Shown: positions 8,489 through 17,378 of the stretch, piece after piece
How positions within the stretch are numbered: the stretch's first letter is position 1
How the letters are laid out: the number at the start of each line of letters is the position of its first letter
NCBI GenBank assembly: GCA_023228945.1
Contig: JALOAI010000033.1
Coordinates: forward strand, 1-45,801
Direction of reading: 5' to 3'
DNA: 45,801 nt
Source: Pigmentiphaga sp.
GTDB taxonomy: Bacteria; Pseudomonadota; Gammaproteobacteria; Burkholderiales; Burkholderiaceae_B
Position numbers and translations under genes: made by a program
The notes under the pieces: generated by a model
What the model was told of the DNA's origin: nothing
The model's database searches: none
The model's input: the letters and a program-made list of their open reading frames with translations, nothing else

Positions 8489-9301
8489 ATGATGAGCCTG
8501 CAGCACGGCGCGGACCGGCCGTTGGTCGACACCCATGTCCATATTTTCAAGCGCGATATGCCCCTGGTGCCGGAGCCCCGCCATAGGCCGCAGTACGACT
8601 TTACGGTGGAACAATTACTGGCGGTGCTGGACGCTCATGGGGTGAGTCATGCGGTGGTGGCCGCGGCCAGCCCATGGGGCGATTACAACGATTACACGCT
8701 GGCGTCGTTGCGCAAGTCGCGCCGGCTGCGAGGAACCATCATTGCGCAGCCGTCGATCGAACGCGCCATCCTCAACCAGATGGATGAGGCGGGAATCGTC
8801 GGCGTGCGGCTCTCCGTGATCAGCATGAAATCCCTGCCCGACCTCGATTCGTGGGAGTATCGAAAATTTCTGCATCGGCTGGCCGATCTCGGCTGGCACG
8901 TGCATGTCCACGCCGACATCCACCAACTGCCGGCGGTGTTGCCGGCGCTGGAGCGGGCCGGCGTCAAGACCGTCATCGACCACATCGGCAGGCCCGATCC
9001 GGTGGCGGGCACCGATAGCGATGGCTTTCGGGCCATGGTGAGCGCCGTGCAACGCGGACGCGCTTGGGTCAAGCTTTCGGCTGCCTATCGACTGGGCGGG
9101 AATGCCCGGGACTGCGCCCGGGCGCTGTTGCGGGCGGTGGGTTGCGATCGCCTGTTCTGGGCCAGCGATTGCCCATTTGTGGGTGCTGAAGCGCGCATGA
9201 CGTATCAAGAATCCATCGATTGGCTGAACGAAACCATCGACGACGCCGACGCGCGGCGCCGGATCTTTGGCGAGAATGCCTTGCGCTTCTATTTTTCGTG
9301 A
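8489..9301 (+). CDS. Amidohydrolase-family metal-dependent hydrolase (PDC-lactonase-like)
   Basis: About 270-residue TIM-barrel hydrolase of the amidohydrolase_2 family. The metal site starts with DTHVHIF near the N-terminus; HVHADIHQL, IDHIGRP and FWASDCPF supply the later His and Asp positions. This layout resembles 2-pyrone-4,6-dicarboxylate lactonases and related aromatic-catabolism hydrolases; the exact substrate is not determined. The start is one of TTG 8486, ATG 8489 or ATG 8492; GGAG at 8480-8483 sits best with 8489 or 8492. It is coupled to the Bug receptor gene and ends 42 bases before a convergent gene. Confidence 0.88.
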   Translation: MMSLQHGADRPLVDTHVHIFKRDMPLVPEPRHRPQYDFTVEQLLAVLDAHGVSHAVVAAASPWGDYNDYTLASLRKSRRLRGTIIAQPSIERAILNQMDEAGIVGVRLSVISMKSLPDLDSWEYRKFLHRLADLGWHVHVHADIHQLPAVLPALERAGVKTVIDHIGRPDPVAGTDSDGFRAMVSAVQRGRAWVKLSAAYRLGGNARDCARALLRAVGCDRLFWASDCPFVGAEARMTYQESIDWLNETIDDADARRRIFGENALRFYFS

Positions 9302-9343
9302 TGGCGTGGCCCGCTTCGGATTCGCGTCGTTGCCGGGTGGCCA

Positions 9344-10519
9344 TCAAGCCCGCACCAGCCGCAATCGAGTGATCTCGGACCGTGAGCCCAGCCGCAGGGG
9401 CGGCCCCCAATAGCCCGTGCCGCGATTGACGTAGACCCGCAGCCGTCCGTGGTGGTGCAGGCCCGTCACGAACGGTTGCTGCAGGGGGACAAAAAAATTC
9501 CAGGGCCAGAACTGGCCGCCGTGGGTATGGCCCGAGAGCTGGATGTCGAAACCCGCGGCTTCGGCGGCCGGCGCGCTGCGCGGCTGATGGGCCAGCAGGA
9601 TCTTGACGGCGGCGTTGGCCGGTGCGCCTTTCAAGGCGGCGCGAGGATCGCTGGCGTGAGCCGGCAAGAAGCCCTTGGCCGAATAATCGGTGATGCCTGC
9701 CAGCACCAAGGTTGCCCCGGCGCGTTGCAGGGCCTCATGCTGGTTCAAAAGTACCCTCAGACCCAGACGGCGAAACTCGGTCACCCATTGCTCGGCTCCC
9801 GAGTAGTACTCGTGGTTTCCCGTGACCAGATAAACGCCATGGCGCGCTTGCAAGCGGCCGAGCGGCGCGGTATGGGCACCGAGCCGATCGACGCTGCCGT
9901 CGACGATGTCGCCGGTCAGGGCGATGGCGTCGGGGGAGAGCGCATTGACGGCCTCCACGATGGCTTCGACATAGCCGCGCTTGATCGTCGGCCCCACATG
10001 GACGTCGCTGATCTGCACGATCGTAAAGCCGTGCAGGCCTTCGGGCAGGCCGGGTACCGGCAGGGCGACATCCACCACCCGGGCAAGGCGCCGCGCATTG
10101 AACAGGCCGACGAGAACCGCCGCCAGGCTCAACCACAGGACGGCCAGCGCGCTGTTGGCGGCAAACGCACCGCTGGTGGCTGGCGTTGCGGTTTGCCCCG
10201 GGATGGCCGCCAGCGCCCACAGCGCCAGCCAGAGGACGTCGCGCAGCAATGTCAGCACGAACAGCCACGAAAACAGCCCCAGCGACAAAAATCCCACCCA
10301 TCCCACGGCGTCGGCCAGCTTGCCGCCCACCGACCGGCGGGTGTAGAAACCGGCAAGTATCAAGACATACAGCGCGAGCAGCCCCATCAGCGCCGTCAGG
10401 CGCCAGTCGGCGCCGGGGGCGGCGCTTGCGAGCCGCCAGGCGACGTAGGCGTGAGCCGCAAATAGGACCACGGGAAGGCGAAGCAGAAAGGTAAAGCGTG
10501 GCATGGAGAATGGATTCAT
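9344..10519 (-). CDS. Membrane-anchored metallophosphoesterase (YaeI-like)
   Basis: 391-residue protein with four or so N-terminal membrane segments (about residues 1-150) and a C-terminal calcineurin-like phosphoesterase domain. The metal-binding motifs are in order: QISDVHVG, LTGDIVDG, VTGNHEYY, LLAHQP and LSGHTHGGQF. The family includes YaeI-type enzymes thought to act on phospholipid-linked phosphates; the substrate here is unknown. The start at 10519 gives a short basic N-terminus before the first membrane segment; an ATG at 10588 would add a polar extension. No convincing ribosome-binding site is seen. The gene is divergent from the LapA-domain gene. Confidence 0.9.
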   Translation of the reverse strand: MNPFSMPRFTFLLRLPVVLFAAHAYVAWRLASAAPGADWRLTALMGLLALYVLILAGFYTRRSVGGKLADAVGWVGFLSLGLFSWLFVLTLLRDVLWLALWALAAIPGQTATPATSGAFAANSALAVLWLSLAAVLVGLFNARRLARVVDVALPVPGLPEGLHGFTIVQISDVHVGPTIKRGYVEAIVEAVNALSPDAIALTGDIVDGSVDRLGAHTAPLGRLQARHGVYLVTGNHEYYSGAEQWVTEFRRLGLRVLLNQHEALQRAGATLVLAGITDYSAKGFLPAHASDPRAALKGAPANAAVKILLAHQPRSAPAAEAAGFDIQLSGHTHGGQFWPWNFFVPLQQPFVTGLHHHGRLRVYVNRGTGYWGPPLRLGSRSEITRLRLVRA

Positions 10520-10633
10520 GGGTTTGCGGTAAGGCGAGAATACTTGCCCGCATGTTGCCGTTTTACCGCGAGGATTGCCCGGGCCCATGCTATTGTCGGC
10601 AACGCCGCCCTTCGTTGCCCGTATGAGGATGCC

Positions 10634-10861
10634 ATGCGCCGCGTTTATCTTGCCGTCGTGATCGTGCTGCTCGCCGCCATCGTCGTGTTCGCCTTCCAGA
10701 ACCTGGAGATGGTGACGATGCGCTTTCTAGGGTTGGGCGTGCATGCGCCTTTGGCCGTACTGGCCGTCGTGGTGTACATCCTTGGCGCCCTCACGGGTGG
10801 CGGCTTGTATGGCTTGTTGCGCCAGTCGTATCGCAAATCGCGTCGAATGCCGCAGGCCTGA
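10634..10861 (+). CDS. LapA-domain (DUF1049) small membrane protein
   Basis: 75-residue inner-membrane protein with two hydrophobic segments (about 5-22 and 37-58) around the conserved FAFQNLEMVTMRFLG, and a basic C-terminal tail. This is the LapA/YciS pattern; in E. coli LapA works with LapB to control LpxC and lipopolysaccharide synthesis. No lapB is next to it. GAGGA lies 4 bases before the ATG. In-frame codons further upstream are not family-like. Confidence 0.8.
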   Translation: MRRVYLAVVIVLLAAIVVFAFQNLEMVTMRFLGLGVHAPLAVLAVVVYILGALTGGGLYGLLRQSYRKSRRMPQA

Positions 10862-10866
10862 ACGAA

Positions 10867-10889
10867 CACCTCGCCGCAAGGGCGAGGTG
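10867..10889. terminator. Hairpin between convergent genes
   Basis: CACCTCGCC (10867-10875) pairs perfectly with GGCGAGGTG (10881-10889) around a 5-base loop, just after the LapA-domain gene and 29 bases before the end of the convergent small gene. There is no T-run on either side. Confidence 0.45.
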
Positions 10890-10917
10890 GGGATCGCTGC
10901 GAAACCGTGCCGGCGGG

Positions 10918-11151
10918 TCAGTTGCCCTTCACGCCAGGTGTGCCGGCGCCGGGCAAGACCACGCCGGCGATGGCTTCGCCAAAACTCTTGGCCAGCCTGA
11001 GTTCATCCAGCCCGCGATCGGTGAGATGGTAGACGCCGTTGGTTTCGATGACATGGCCGCTGGCGATCAGCCTTTGCAGCCGGTCGTCGAGTTCGATCTT
11101 GCGGCCTGCTTTCAGGACGGCGAGGACTTCCTGTTCTTTGGCGGTCAGCAT
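10918..11151 (-). CDS. Small hypothetical protein, possible winged-helix fold
   Basis: 77-residue soluble protein. MLTAKEQEVLAVLKAGR, DDRLQRLIASGHVIE and GVYHLTDRGLDELR read like a compact winged-helix domain (helix, helix, wing with HLTDRG), but I do not recognise a named family. The start at 11151 has AGGAG 7-8 bases upstream; a longer frame to 11319 is arginine-rich and looks non-coding. It is convergent with the LapA-domain gene. A DNA-binding role is only suggested by the pattern. Confidence 0.65.
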   Translation of the reverse strand: MLTAKEQEVLAVLKAGRKIELDDRLQRLIASGHVIETNGVYHLTDRGLDELRLAKSFGEAIAGVVLPGAGTPGVKGN

Positions 11152-11317
11152 ATGGGTCTCCTGGAGATGGCTGGAAGGACGCGGCCGGTGCGCGTCGGCG
11201 CGGCGCGGCCGGCCCCCCAGTGCCGTATGATCCGGTTTCGCCGCTTCGGTTCCATCGAAGTCTACGCCGCCGTGCTCCCGGCGGGCGGTTTTTCTCTTTT
11301 TATTTATCCGCATATCC

Positions 11318-12532
11318 ATGTCGCCAGCCGCTTCCTACGATTCCCGCACCGCTGTCCGCGCGATTCTGCTCGGCTCCATGGTCGTTATGCTGGCGGTGGG
11401 CATTCGCGCGAGTTTCGGCCTGTTCATGCAGCCGATGGGAGTCGACCAGGGCTGGGGGCGGGAGGCCTTTTCCACGGCGTTCGCGCTCCAGAACCTGATC
11501 TGGGGCGTATCGGCGATCGGCATGGGCGCGATCGCCGATCGTTGGGGCGCGGGCCGCGCCATCGGGCTGTCGCTGTTGCTGTATGCCGCGGGCCTGATCG
11601 GCATGCGGTTCTCCGCGTCGGAGTTCGAGCTGTATCTTTCCGCGGGTGTCTTGGTCGGCCTGGGCCAGGGCGGCGCGACGTTCGGCGTGATTCTGCCGGT
11701 GGTGGCGCGTGCCGTGCCGCCGGCTTCGCGTAGTACCGCCATGGGCATTGTCAGCGCCGGCGGATCGCTGGGCCAGTTCGTGCTGGTGCCGTCGGGCCAA
11801 TGGTTGATGCAGGCGTTCGATTGGCACGGCACCCTTTGGGTGTTATCGGCCCTGCTGGCCGCCGCGCTGCCTTTGGCCTATGGCCTGCGGGGGCGGGCGG
11901 TCGGACACGCCGCGCTTGGCGGGCAAAGCTCCCTGAGCCTTGCGATCCGCGAGGCTGTCGCCGACCGCTCGTACCACTTCCTGTTCTGGAGCTACTTCGT
12001 GTGCGGCTTCCAGACCGCCTTCATGTTGCTGCACCTGCCGGCCTACGCCACCGACGGCGGCCTGACGCCGACCAACGGCGCGATCGCGGTGGCGCTGATC
12101 GGCTTGTTCAATGTGATCGGCTCGTTCTGGGCCGGCAAGCTGGGCGGCAAAATCAGCAAGAAGCGCTTGCTGGCGGGCATTTATTGGGCACGTTCGCTGG
12201 GCGTGATCGGCTTTCTGGCGATGCCTCTCACGCCTTGGACGCTCTATGTGTTCGCCGCCGTCATGGGCCTGTTCTGGCTGGGTACGGTGCCGCTCACCCA
12301 GGGTCTGATCGGTCAGATCTACGGCTTGCGTTTCGCGGCCACGCTCTCCGGCATGGTGTTCCTGGGACACCAGGTGGGAAGCTCGCTGGGTGTCTGGCTG
12401 GGGGGCCGCATGTACGCCCTGACGGGTTCCTACGATCTCGTGTGGTGGCTGAGCATCGGTCTGGGCATCATGGCAGGCTTGCTCTGCCTGCCGATCAACG
12501 AGTCCGCGAAGCTCCGCCCGGCGGCGGCGTGA
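11318..12532 (+). CDS. MFS transporter (OFA/monocarboxylate-like)
   Basis: 404-residue major facilitator superfamily permease with 12 predicted membrane segments. GMGAIADRWGAGRAIG between segments 2 and 3 fits the MFS signature. GQGGATFGVILPVVAR and the long loop before AIREAVADRSYHFLFWSYF resemble oxalate/formate antiporter-like and monocarboxylate carriers of Burkholderiales. The substrate is unknown. The start has no clear Shine-Dalgarno; a GC-rich hairpin with a T-run (CCGCC 11267-11271, GGCGG 11284-11288, TTTTT) lies 25-50 bases upstream and may act as a leader element. A small membrane-protein gene follows by 22 bases. Confidence 0.88.
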   Translation: MSPAASYDSRTAVRAILLGSMVVMLAVGIRASFGLFMQPMGVDQGWGREAFSTAFALQNLIWGVSAIGMGAIADRWGAGRAIGLSLLLYAAGLIGMRFSASEFELYLSAGVLVGLGQGGATFGVILPVVARAVPPASRSTAMGIVSAGGSLGQFVLVPSGQWLMQAFDWHGTLWVLSALLAAALPLAYGLRGRAVGHAALGGQSSLSLAIREAVADRSYHFLFWSYFVCGFQTAFMLLHLPAYATDGGLTPTNGAIAVALIGLFNVIGSFWAGKLGGKISKKRLLAGIYWARSLGVIGFLAMPLTPWTLYVFAAVMGLFWLGTVPLTQGLIGQIYGLRFAATLSGMVFLGHQVGSSLGVWLGGRMYALTGSYDLVWWLSIGLGIMAGLLCLPINESAKLRPAAA

Positions 12533-12554
12533 GCCGGCGGGCTGGAGCAAAGCG

Positions 12555-12764
12555 ATGAACCGACAACCCGAGTCCCAGGAGCATTCCGGAACGACCGGGC
12601 CCGGCGGCGCCGAGTCCGACGGCGGCCTGCAACTCTCGCGCGGCTGGCGCTGGGCCTTGTACGGCGTGGTGGCGGTGGTGCTCGGGCTGGCGTTCGCAGG
12701 GTATCAAAGCGCCAACATGGTCCTGCTCTGGGAAACCTTCCTGACGCTCTGCGGCGTGCGCTGA
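12555..12764 (+). CDS. Small single-pass membrane protein
   Basis: 69-residue protein with a polar N-terminal third and one strong hydrophobic helix (WALYGVVAVVLGLAFAGY), ending near TLCGVR. GGAG lies 7 bases before the ATG and the gene follows the MFS transporter by 22 bases, so it is likely co-transcribed. I do not recognise the family. Confidence 0.6.
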   Translation: MNRQPESQEHSGTTGPGGAESDGGLQLSRGWRWALYGVVAVVLGLAFAGYQSANMVLLWETFLTLCGVR

Positions 12765-12958
12765 GTCGCGGCCGCGCCGCGAACGTTCCCCAAGACCGAA
12801 GCCGGCCCGCCAAGCCCGCAGATGGGCAAGGCGCGAAGCCTGGTTTTGCGCATCACGAGCGCCAAGTGCTACCACCCGGTGACTCATCGACTTGGGGGCG
12901 GCCGGCGGCACTCCGTACAATGCGTTCTTTCCGATTTTCTTTCGGCAGGTGAATTTCT

Positions 12959-14920
12959 TTGGCTACACGCTATTCCGAAGCTTCGATTCGCGTCCTCAAG
13001 GGGCTAGAACCGGTCCGGCAGCGCCCGGGCATGTACACCCGCACCGAAAACCCCCTGCACATCGTGCAGGAAGTCATCGACAACGCCGCCGACGAGGCGC
13101 TGGCCGGCTTCGGCCGCGTCATCCAGGTCACCCAGCACGCCGATGGCAGCATGTCGGTGGAAGACGACGGACGCGGCATCCCGATCGGCCTGCACCCCGA
13201 AGAGAACGCCCCGGTGGTCGAACTGGTTTTCACCCGCCTGCATGCGGGCGGCAAGTTCGACAAGCAGGGCGGAGGCGCCTATGCTTTCTCGGGTGGTTTG
13301 CACGGCGTCGGCGTCTCGGTCACCAACGCCTTGTCCAAGCGTCTCGAAGTTACGGTTTGGCGCGACGGCAAGGCGCATGCCATTGCCTTTGCCGGTGGCG
13401 AACTCGTGGAGCCCCTGGCCGTGGTGGGCGATGTGCCCCGCAAAAAAACCGGCACGCGAGTGCGCTGCTGGCCCGACGCCAAATACTTCGATTCGCCGGT
13501 GCTGCCGGTGCAGGATCTGACCCGCCTGCTGCGCAGCAAGGCGGTCTTGCTGCCGGGCGTCAAAGTGGTCTTTCGCCAGGAAAAAGGCCAGGTCGCCCCG
13601 CAGGAGTGGCTATACGCCGACGGTCTGCGCGGCTACCTGGCCGAGATGCTGGGTGATACCGAGTTGCTGATGCCCCTGATCGAAGGCGAACAGTACGCCG
13701 GCAAAGACCACGATAGCTTCGCCGAAGGCGAGGGCGCGCAGTGGGTGGTGGCCTGGAGCGCCGACGGCCCGGTGGTGCGCGAGTCATACGTCAACCTGAT
13801 TCCCACGCCGGCGGGCGGCACCCACGAGGCCGGACTGCGCGAAGGCTTGTTCAACGCGGTCAAAACCTTTATCGAACTGCACAACCTGCTGCCCAAGGGC
13901 ATCCGGCTGCTGCCCGAGGATGTTTTCAACCGCGCCAGTTTCCTGCTGTCTGCCAAGGTGCTGGATCCGCAATTCCAGGGCCAGATCAAAGAGCGCCTGA
14001 ACAGTCGCGACGCGGTGCGCCTGGTGGGTGGTTTCGTCAAGGGCGCATTCGATCTGTGGCTCAACTCTCACGTGGATCACGGCCGCAAGCTGGCCGAGCT
14101 GGTGATTCGCCAGGCGCAGGCGCGTACGCGCTCGGCGCAAAAGGTCGAGAAGCGTAAGAGCTCGGGGGTGGCGGTGTTGCCGGGCAAGCTCACCGATTGC
14201 GAAAGCGATGACCCCGGCCGCACCGAAGTCTTCCTGGTCGAGGGCGATTCCGCCGGCGGCTCAGCCAAAATGGGGCGCGATAAAACCTTCCAGGCGGTGC
14301 TGCCCTTGCGCGGCAAAGTGCTCAACGCCTGGGAGGTGGATCGCGACCGCCTGTTCGCCAATGCCGAGATCCACGATATTTCGGTGGCGATCGGCGTGGA
14401 TCCGCATGGTCCGGGCGATACGCCGGATCTTTCCGGATTGCGCTACGGCCGCATCTGCATCCTGTCCGATGCCGATGTCGATGGCTCGCACATCCAGGTG
14501 TTGCTGCTGACCCTGTTCTATCGCCATTTTCCGGCTCTGGTGCAGGCCGGCAACGTTTACGTCGCACGCCCGCCGCTCTATCGCGTGGACGTGCCGGCCC
14601 AGGGCAAGCGCCCGGCCCGCAAGCTGTATTGCCTCGATGACGGCGAACTGGTGGCGGTGGAAGACAAACTGCGCAAAGAAGGCATCCGCGAGGGCGCCTG
14701 GAGCATCAGCCGCTTCAAGGGCCTGGGCGAGATGAGTCCCGAACAATTGTGGGAAACCACGATGAATCCGGATACCCGCCGTTTATTGCCGGTAACGTTG
14801 GGCGAAGCCGGCATCGAAGGCACCAACCGCATGTTCACAATGCTGATGGGCAAGGGCGAGGCGGCGCAGCGCCGCGCCTGGCTCGAAGAAAAAGGCGATC
14901 TCGCCGATGTCGATATTTAA
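12959..14920 (+). CDS. parE: DNA topoisomerase IV subunit B
   Basis: 653-residue ATPase subunit of topoisomerase IV, which decatenates daughter chromosomes together with ParC. It opens with YSEASIRVLKGLEPVRQRPGMY, followed by the GHKL ATP site EVIDNAADEAL. The TOPRIM domain carries FLVEGDSAGGSA (about 420-432) and the metal motif DADVDGSHI (about 503), and the C-terminus has SRFKGLGEMSPEQL. The start is a TTG with AGGTGA 6 bases upstream; the protein then begins MATRYSEASIR, as expected for the family. parC follows after 123 bases. Confidence 0.97.
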   Translation: MATRYSEASIRVLKGLEPVRQRPGMYTRTENPLHIVQEVIDNAADEALAGFGRVIQVTQHADGSMSVEDDGRGIPIGLHPEENAPVVELVFTRLHAGGKFDKQGGGAYAFSGGLHGVGVSVTNALSKRLEVTVWRDGKAHAIAFAGGELVEPLAVVGDVPRKKTGTRVRCWPDAKYFDSPVLPVQDLTRLLRSKAVLLPGVKVVFRQEKGQVAPQEWLYADGLRGYLAEMLGDTELLMPLIEGEQYAGKDHDSFAEGEGAQWVVAWSADGPVVRESYVNLIPTPAGGTHEAGLREGLFNAVKTFIELHNLLPKGIRLLPEDVFNRASFLLSAKVLDPQFQGQIKERLNSRDAVRLVGGFVKGAFDLWLNSHVDHGRKLAELVIRQAQARTRSAQKVEKRKSSGVAVLPGKLTDCESDDPGRTEVFLVEGDSAGGSAKMGRDKTFQAVLPLRGKVLNAWEVDRDRLFANAEIHDISVAIGVDPHGPGDTPDLSGLRYGRICILSDADVDGSHIQVLLLTLFYRHFPALVQAGNVYVARPPLYRVDVPAQGKRPARKLYCLDDGELVAVEDKLRKEGIREGAWSISRFKGLGEMSPEQLWETTMNPDTRRLLPVTLGEAGIEGTNRMFTMLMGKGEAAQRRAWLEEKGDLADVDI

Positions 14921-15043
14921 GCGCCGAGCGGGCCGGAACGCCGCCGGCCTCGCGTCTGCGGGCCCGGCGCACGCAAGTCCGGGACGGCGCCGCCGCTTCT
15001 CGCACACGCAATGCGGCCATTTTGAGCTGTTCACGAGAGTTTC

Positions 15044-17374
15044 ATGACCGATACACCACAACCCGATCTGTTTTCCGGTGGCGGCGATGAGGGCGGCGAA
15101 GGTCTGGCCCTGGCGCGCTATGCCGAGCAAGCCTATCTCGACTACGCGGTATCGGTGGTCAAGGGCCGGGCCTTGCCCGACGTGGCCGATGGCCAGAAAC
15201 CCGTGCAGCGCCGCATCCTGTATGCGATGCAGGCCATGGGCCTGGCGGCGGGGGCCAAGCCGGTCAAGTCGGCCCGCGTGGTGGGCGATGTGCTGGGCAA
15301 GTTCCACCCCCATGGCGATCAGGCCGCCTACGACGCCCTGGTGCGCATGGCGCAGGATTTCTCGCTGCGCTATCCCTTGATCGATGGCCAGGGCAACTTC
15401 GGCTCGCGCGACGGCGACAACGCCGCGGCGATGCGCTACACCGAGGCCCGGCTCACGCCATTCGCCCGTCTGTTGCTCGACGAACTCGATCAGGGTACGG
15501 TGGATTTCATCCCCAACTACGACGGTTCGCAGCAGGAGCCCCGGCAACTGCCGGCCCGGTTGCCGATGGTGTTGCTCAACGGCGCCTCGGGCATCGCGGT
15601 GGGCATGGCCACCGAAATCCCTTCGCATAATCTTCGTGAGGTCACCGCGGCGGCGGTGGCCTTGCTCAAGCAGCCCAAGCTGGCCGATGAGGCCCTGGCC
15701 GATCTGCTGCCGGGCCCCGACTTCGCGGGCGGCGGGCAGATCATCACGCCGGCCGCCGATATCGCCCAGGTCTATGCCTCGGGGCGGGGCACGATCAAGG
15801 CGCGGGCGCGCTGGCGCTTCGAAGAGCTCGCGCGCGGCCAATGGCAATTGATCGTGCACGAACTGCCACCCGGGGCCTCCGGGCAACGCGTGCTGGAAGA
15901 AATCGAGGCGCTCACCAACCCCCAGGTGCGCACCGGTAAAAAGAGCCTCACTCCCGAACAGCAGCAGAACAAGGCGCGTCTGCTTGGCCTGCTCGACGCC
16001 GTGCGCGACGAATCCGGCAAGGACGCGCCGGTGCGGCTGGTGTTCGAGCCCAAAACCGCCAAGATCGATCGCGATGAGTTGGTCACGGTGCTGCTCGCGC
16101 ACACGTCGCTCGAGCTCAACGTTCCCATCAACCTGGTGATGGTGGGCAACGACGGCCGGCCGCGCCAGAAAACCTTGCGCGAGATCCTCACCGAATGGCT
16201 GGATTTCCGTACGGTTACCGTGACCCGCCGCACGCGGCATCGGCACGAGAAAGTGCTCGATCGCATCCATGTGCTCGAAGGCCGGATGATCGTCTACCTC
16301 AATGTCGACGAGGTGATCCAGACGATCCGGGAGTCCGATGATCCCAAGGCCGCCCTGATCGAAAGATTCCAGCTCACCGACCGCCAGGCGGAGGATATTC
16401 TCGAGATGCGCCTGCGCCAGCTGGCGCGCCTGGAAGCGTTCAAGATCGAGCGCGAGCTCACCAGCCTGAAGACCGAGCGCGCCAAACTGGAGGAGCTTCT
16501 GGCCAACCCCGCCGCCATGAAGCGCCTGATCTCCCGCGAGATGGAAGCGGACGCCAAGCAGTATGGCGACGAGCGCCGCACCCTGATCGAGGCGGCCGAG
16601 AAAGCGGTGGTGGAAGTCAAGGTGGCCGATGAGCCCGTGACCGTGATCGTGTCGCAAAAAGGCTGGCTGCGCTCCCGTCAGGGCCATGGCCACGACGCGG
16701 CGCAGTTCCAGTTCAAGGCCGGAGACGCCCTGTACGCCACCTACGAATGCCGCACCGTCGATACCCTGGTGGCGCTGGGCAATAACGGCCGGGCCTATTC
16801 CGTGCCCGTGGCTGGCCTGCCCTCAGCGCGGGGCGACGGGGTGCCGGTGACCACGCTGGTCGAACTGGAGCCCGGCAGCCGCATCGTCCATATGGTGGCG
16901 GGGCCGGCTGACAGCCGCTGGTTGTTGTCCACCGCCCGCGGCCTGGGTTTCGTCACGCGCATCGCCGACATGACCACGCGCCGCGGCGGCAAGCAGTTCG
17001 TCACGCTGGAGCCCGAGGATCAGCTGGCCCGGCCGGTGCCGGTGCCTGCCGACGCCAGCCAGGTGGCGGCGCTGTCGGCCAATGGCCGCCTGCTGGTGTT
17101 CGACTTCGCCGAGCTTAAAGTGCTGGCTGGCGGCGGCCGCGGGACGCAGATTATGGGGCTGGACCCCCGCGAAACGCTGGAGCAGGTGGTGGCGTTCACC
17201 GCCATCGGCCTGCGGGTGCAAGGCAGCTATCGCAACAAACCCTTCGACCAGGTGTGGCGGCTGGCCGAACTCGAGCCTTATGTGGGCAAGCGTGCCCGAA
17301 AAGGCCGCAGTCTGGGCAACCGGCCACGCGAACCCCGCCTGTCGGCGGCGCGGGATGATGACAACGGAGACTGA
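15044..17374 (+). CDS. parC: DNA topoisomerase IV subunit A
   Basis: 776-residue DNA-cleaving subunit of topoisomerase IV. The catalytic tyrosine is Y132 in AAAMRYTEARL. The quinolone-determining region reads HPHGDQAAYD (88-97), with Gln93 at the position of E. coli ParC Ser80. The winged-helix/tower region and a shortened beta-pinwheel C-terminal domain follow (about 500-750, with repeats such as LVALGNNGRAYSVPV and LLSTARGLGFVTRI). It lies downstream of parE. The CoA-transferase gene starts 4 bases after its stop and may be translationally coupled. Confidence 0.97.
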   Translation: MTDTPQPDLFSGGGDEGGEGLALARYAEQAYLDYAVSVVKGRALPDVADGQKPVQRRILYAMQAMGLAAGAKPVKSARVVGDVLGKFHPHGDQAAYDALVRMAQDFSLRYPLIDGQGNFGSRDGDNAAAMRYTEARLTPFARLLLDELDQGTVDFIPNYDGSQQEPRQLPARLPMVLLNGASGIAVGMATEIPSHNLREVTAAAVALLKQPKLADEALADLLPGPDFAGGGQIITPAADIAQVYASGRGTIKARARWRFEELARGQWQLIVHELPPGASGQRVLEEIEALTNPQVRTGKKSLTPEQQQNKARLLGLLDAVRDESGKDAPVRLVFEPKTAKIDRDELVTVLLAHTSLELNVPINLVMVGNDGRPRQKTLREILTEWLDFRTVTVTRRTRHRHEKVLDRIHVLEGRMIVYLNVDEVIQTIRESDDPKAALIERFQLTDRQAEDILEMRLRQLARLEAFKIERELTSLKTERAKLEELLANPAAMKRLISREMEADAKQYGDERRTLIEAAEKAVVEVKVADEPVTVIVSQKGWLRSRQGHGHDAAQFQFKAGDALYATYECRTVDTLVALGNNGRAYSVPVAGLPSARGDGVPVTTLVELEPGSRIVHMVAGPADSRWLLSTARGLGFVTRIADMTTRRGGKQFVTLEPEDQLARPVPVPADASQVAALSANGRLLVFDFAELKVLAGGGRGTQIMGLDPRETLEQVVAFTAIGLRVQGSYRNKPFDQVWRLAELEPYVGKRARKGRSLGNRPREPRLSAARDDDNGD

Positions 17375-17378
17375 AACC

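Noticed and set aside
14783..16693. A 636-codon open frame antisense to parC
   Set aside because: It is a GC-rich shadow of parC with no protein-like motifs and crosses the parE-parC junction.
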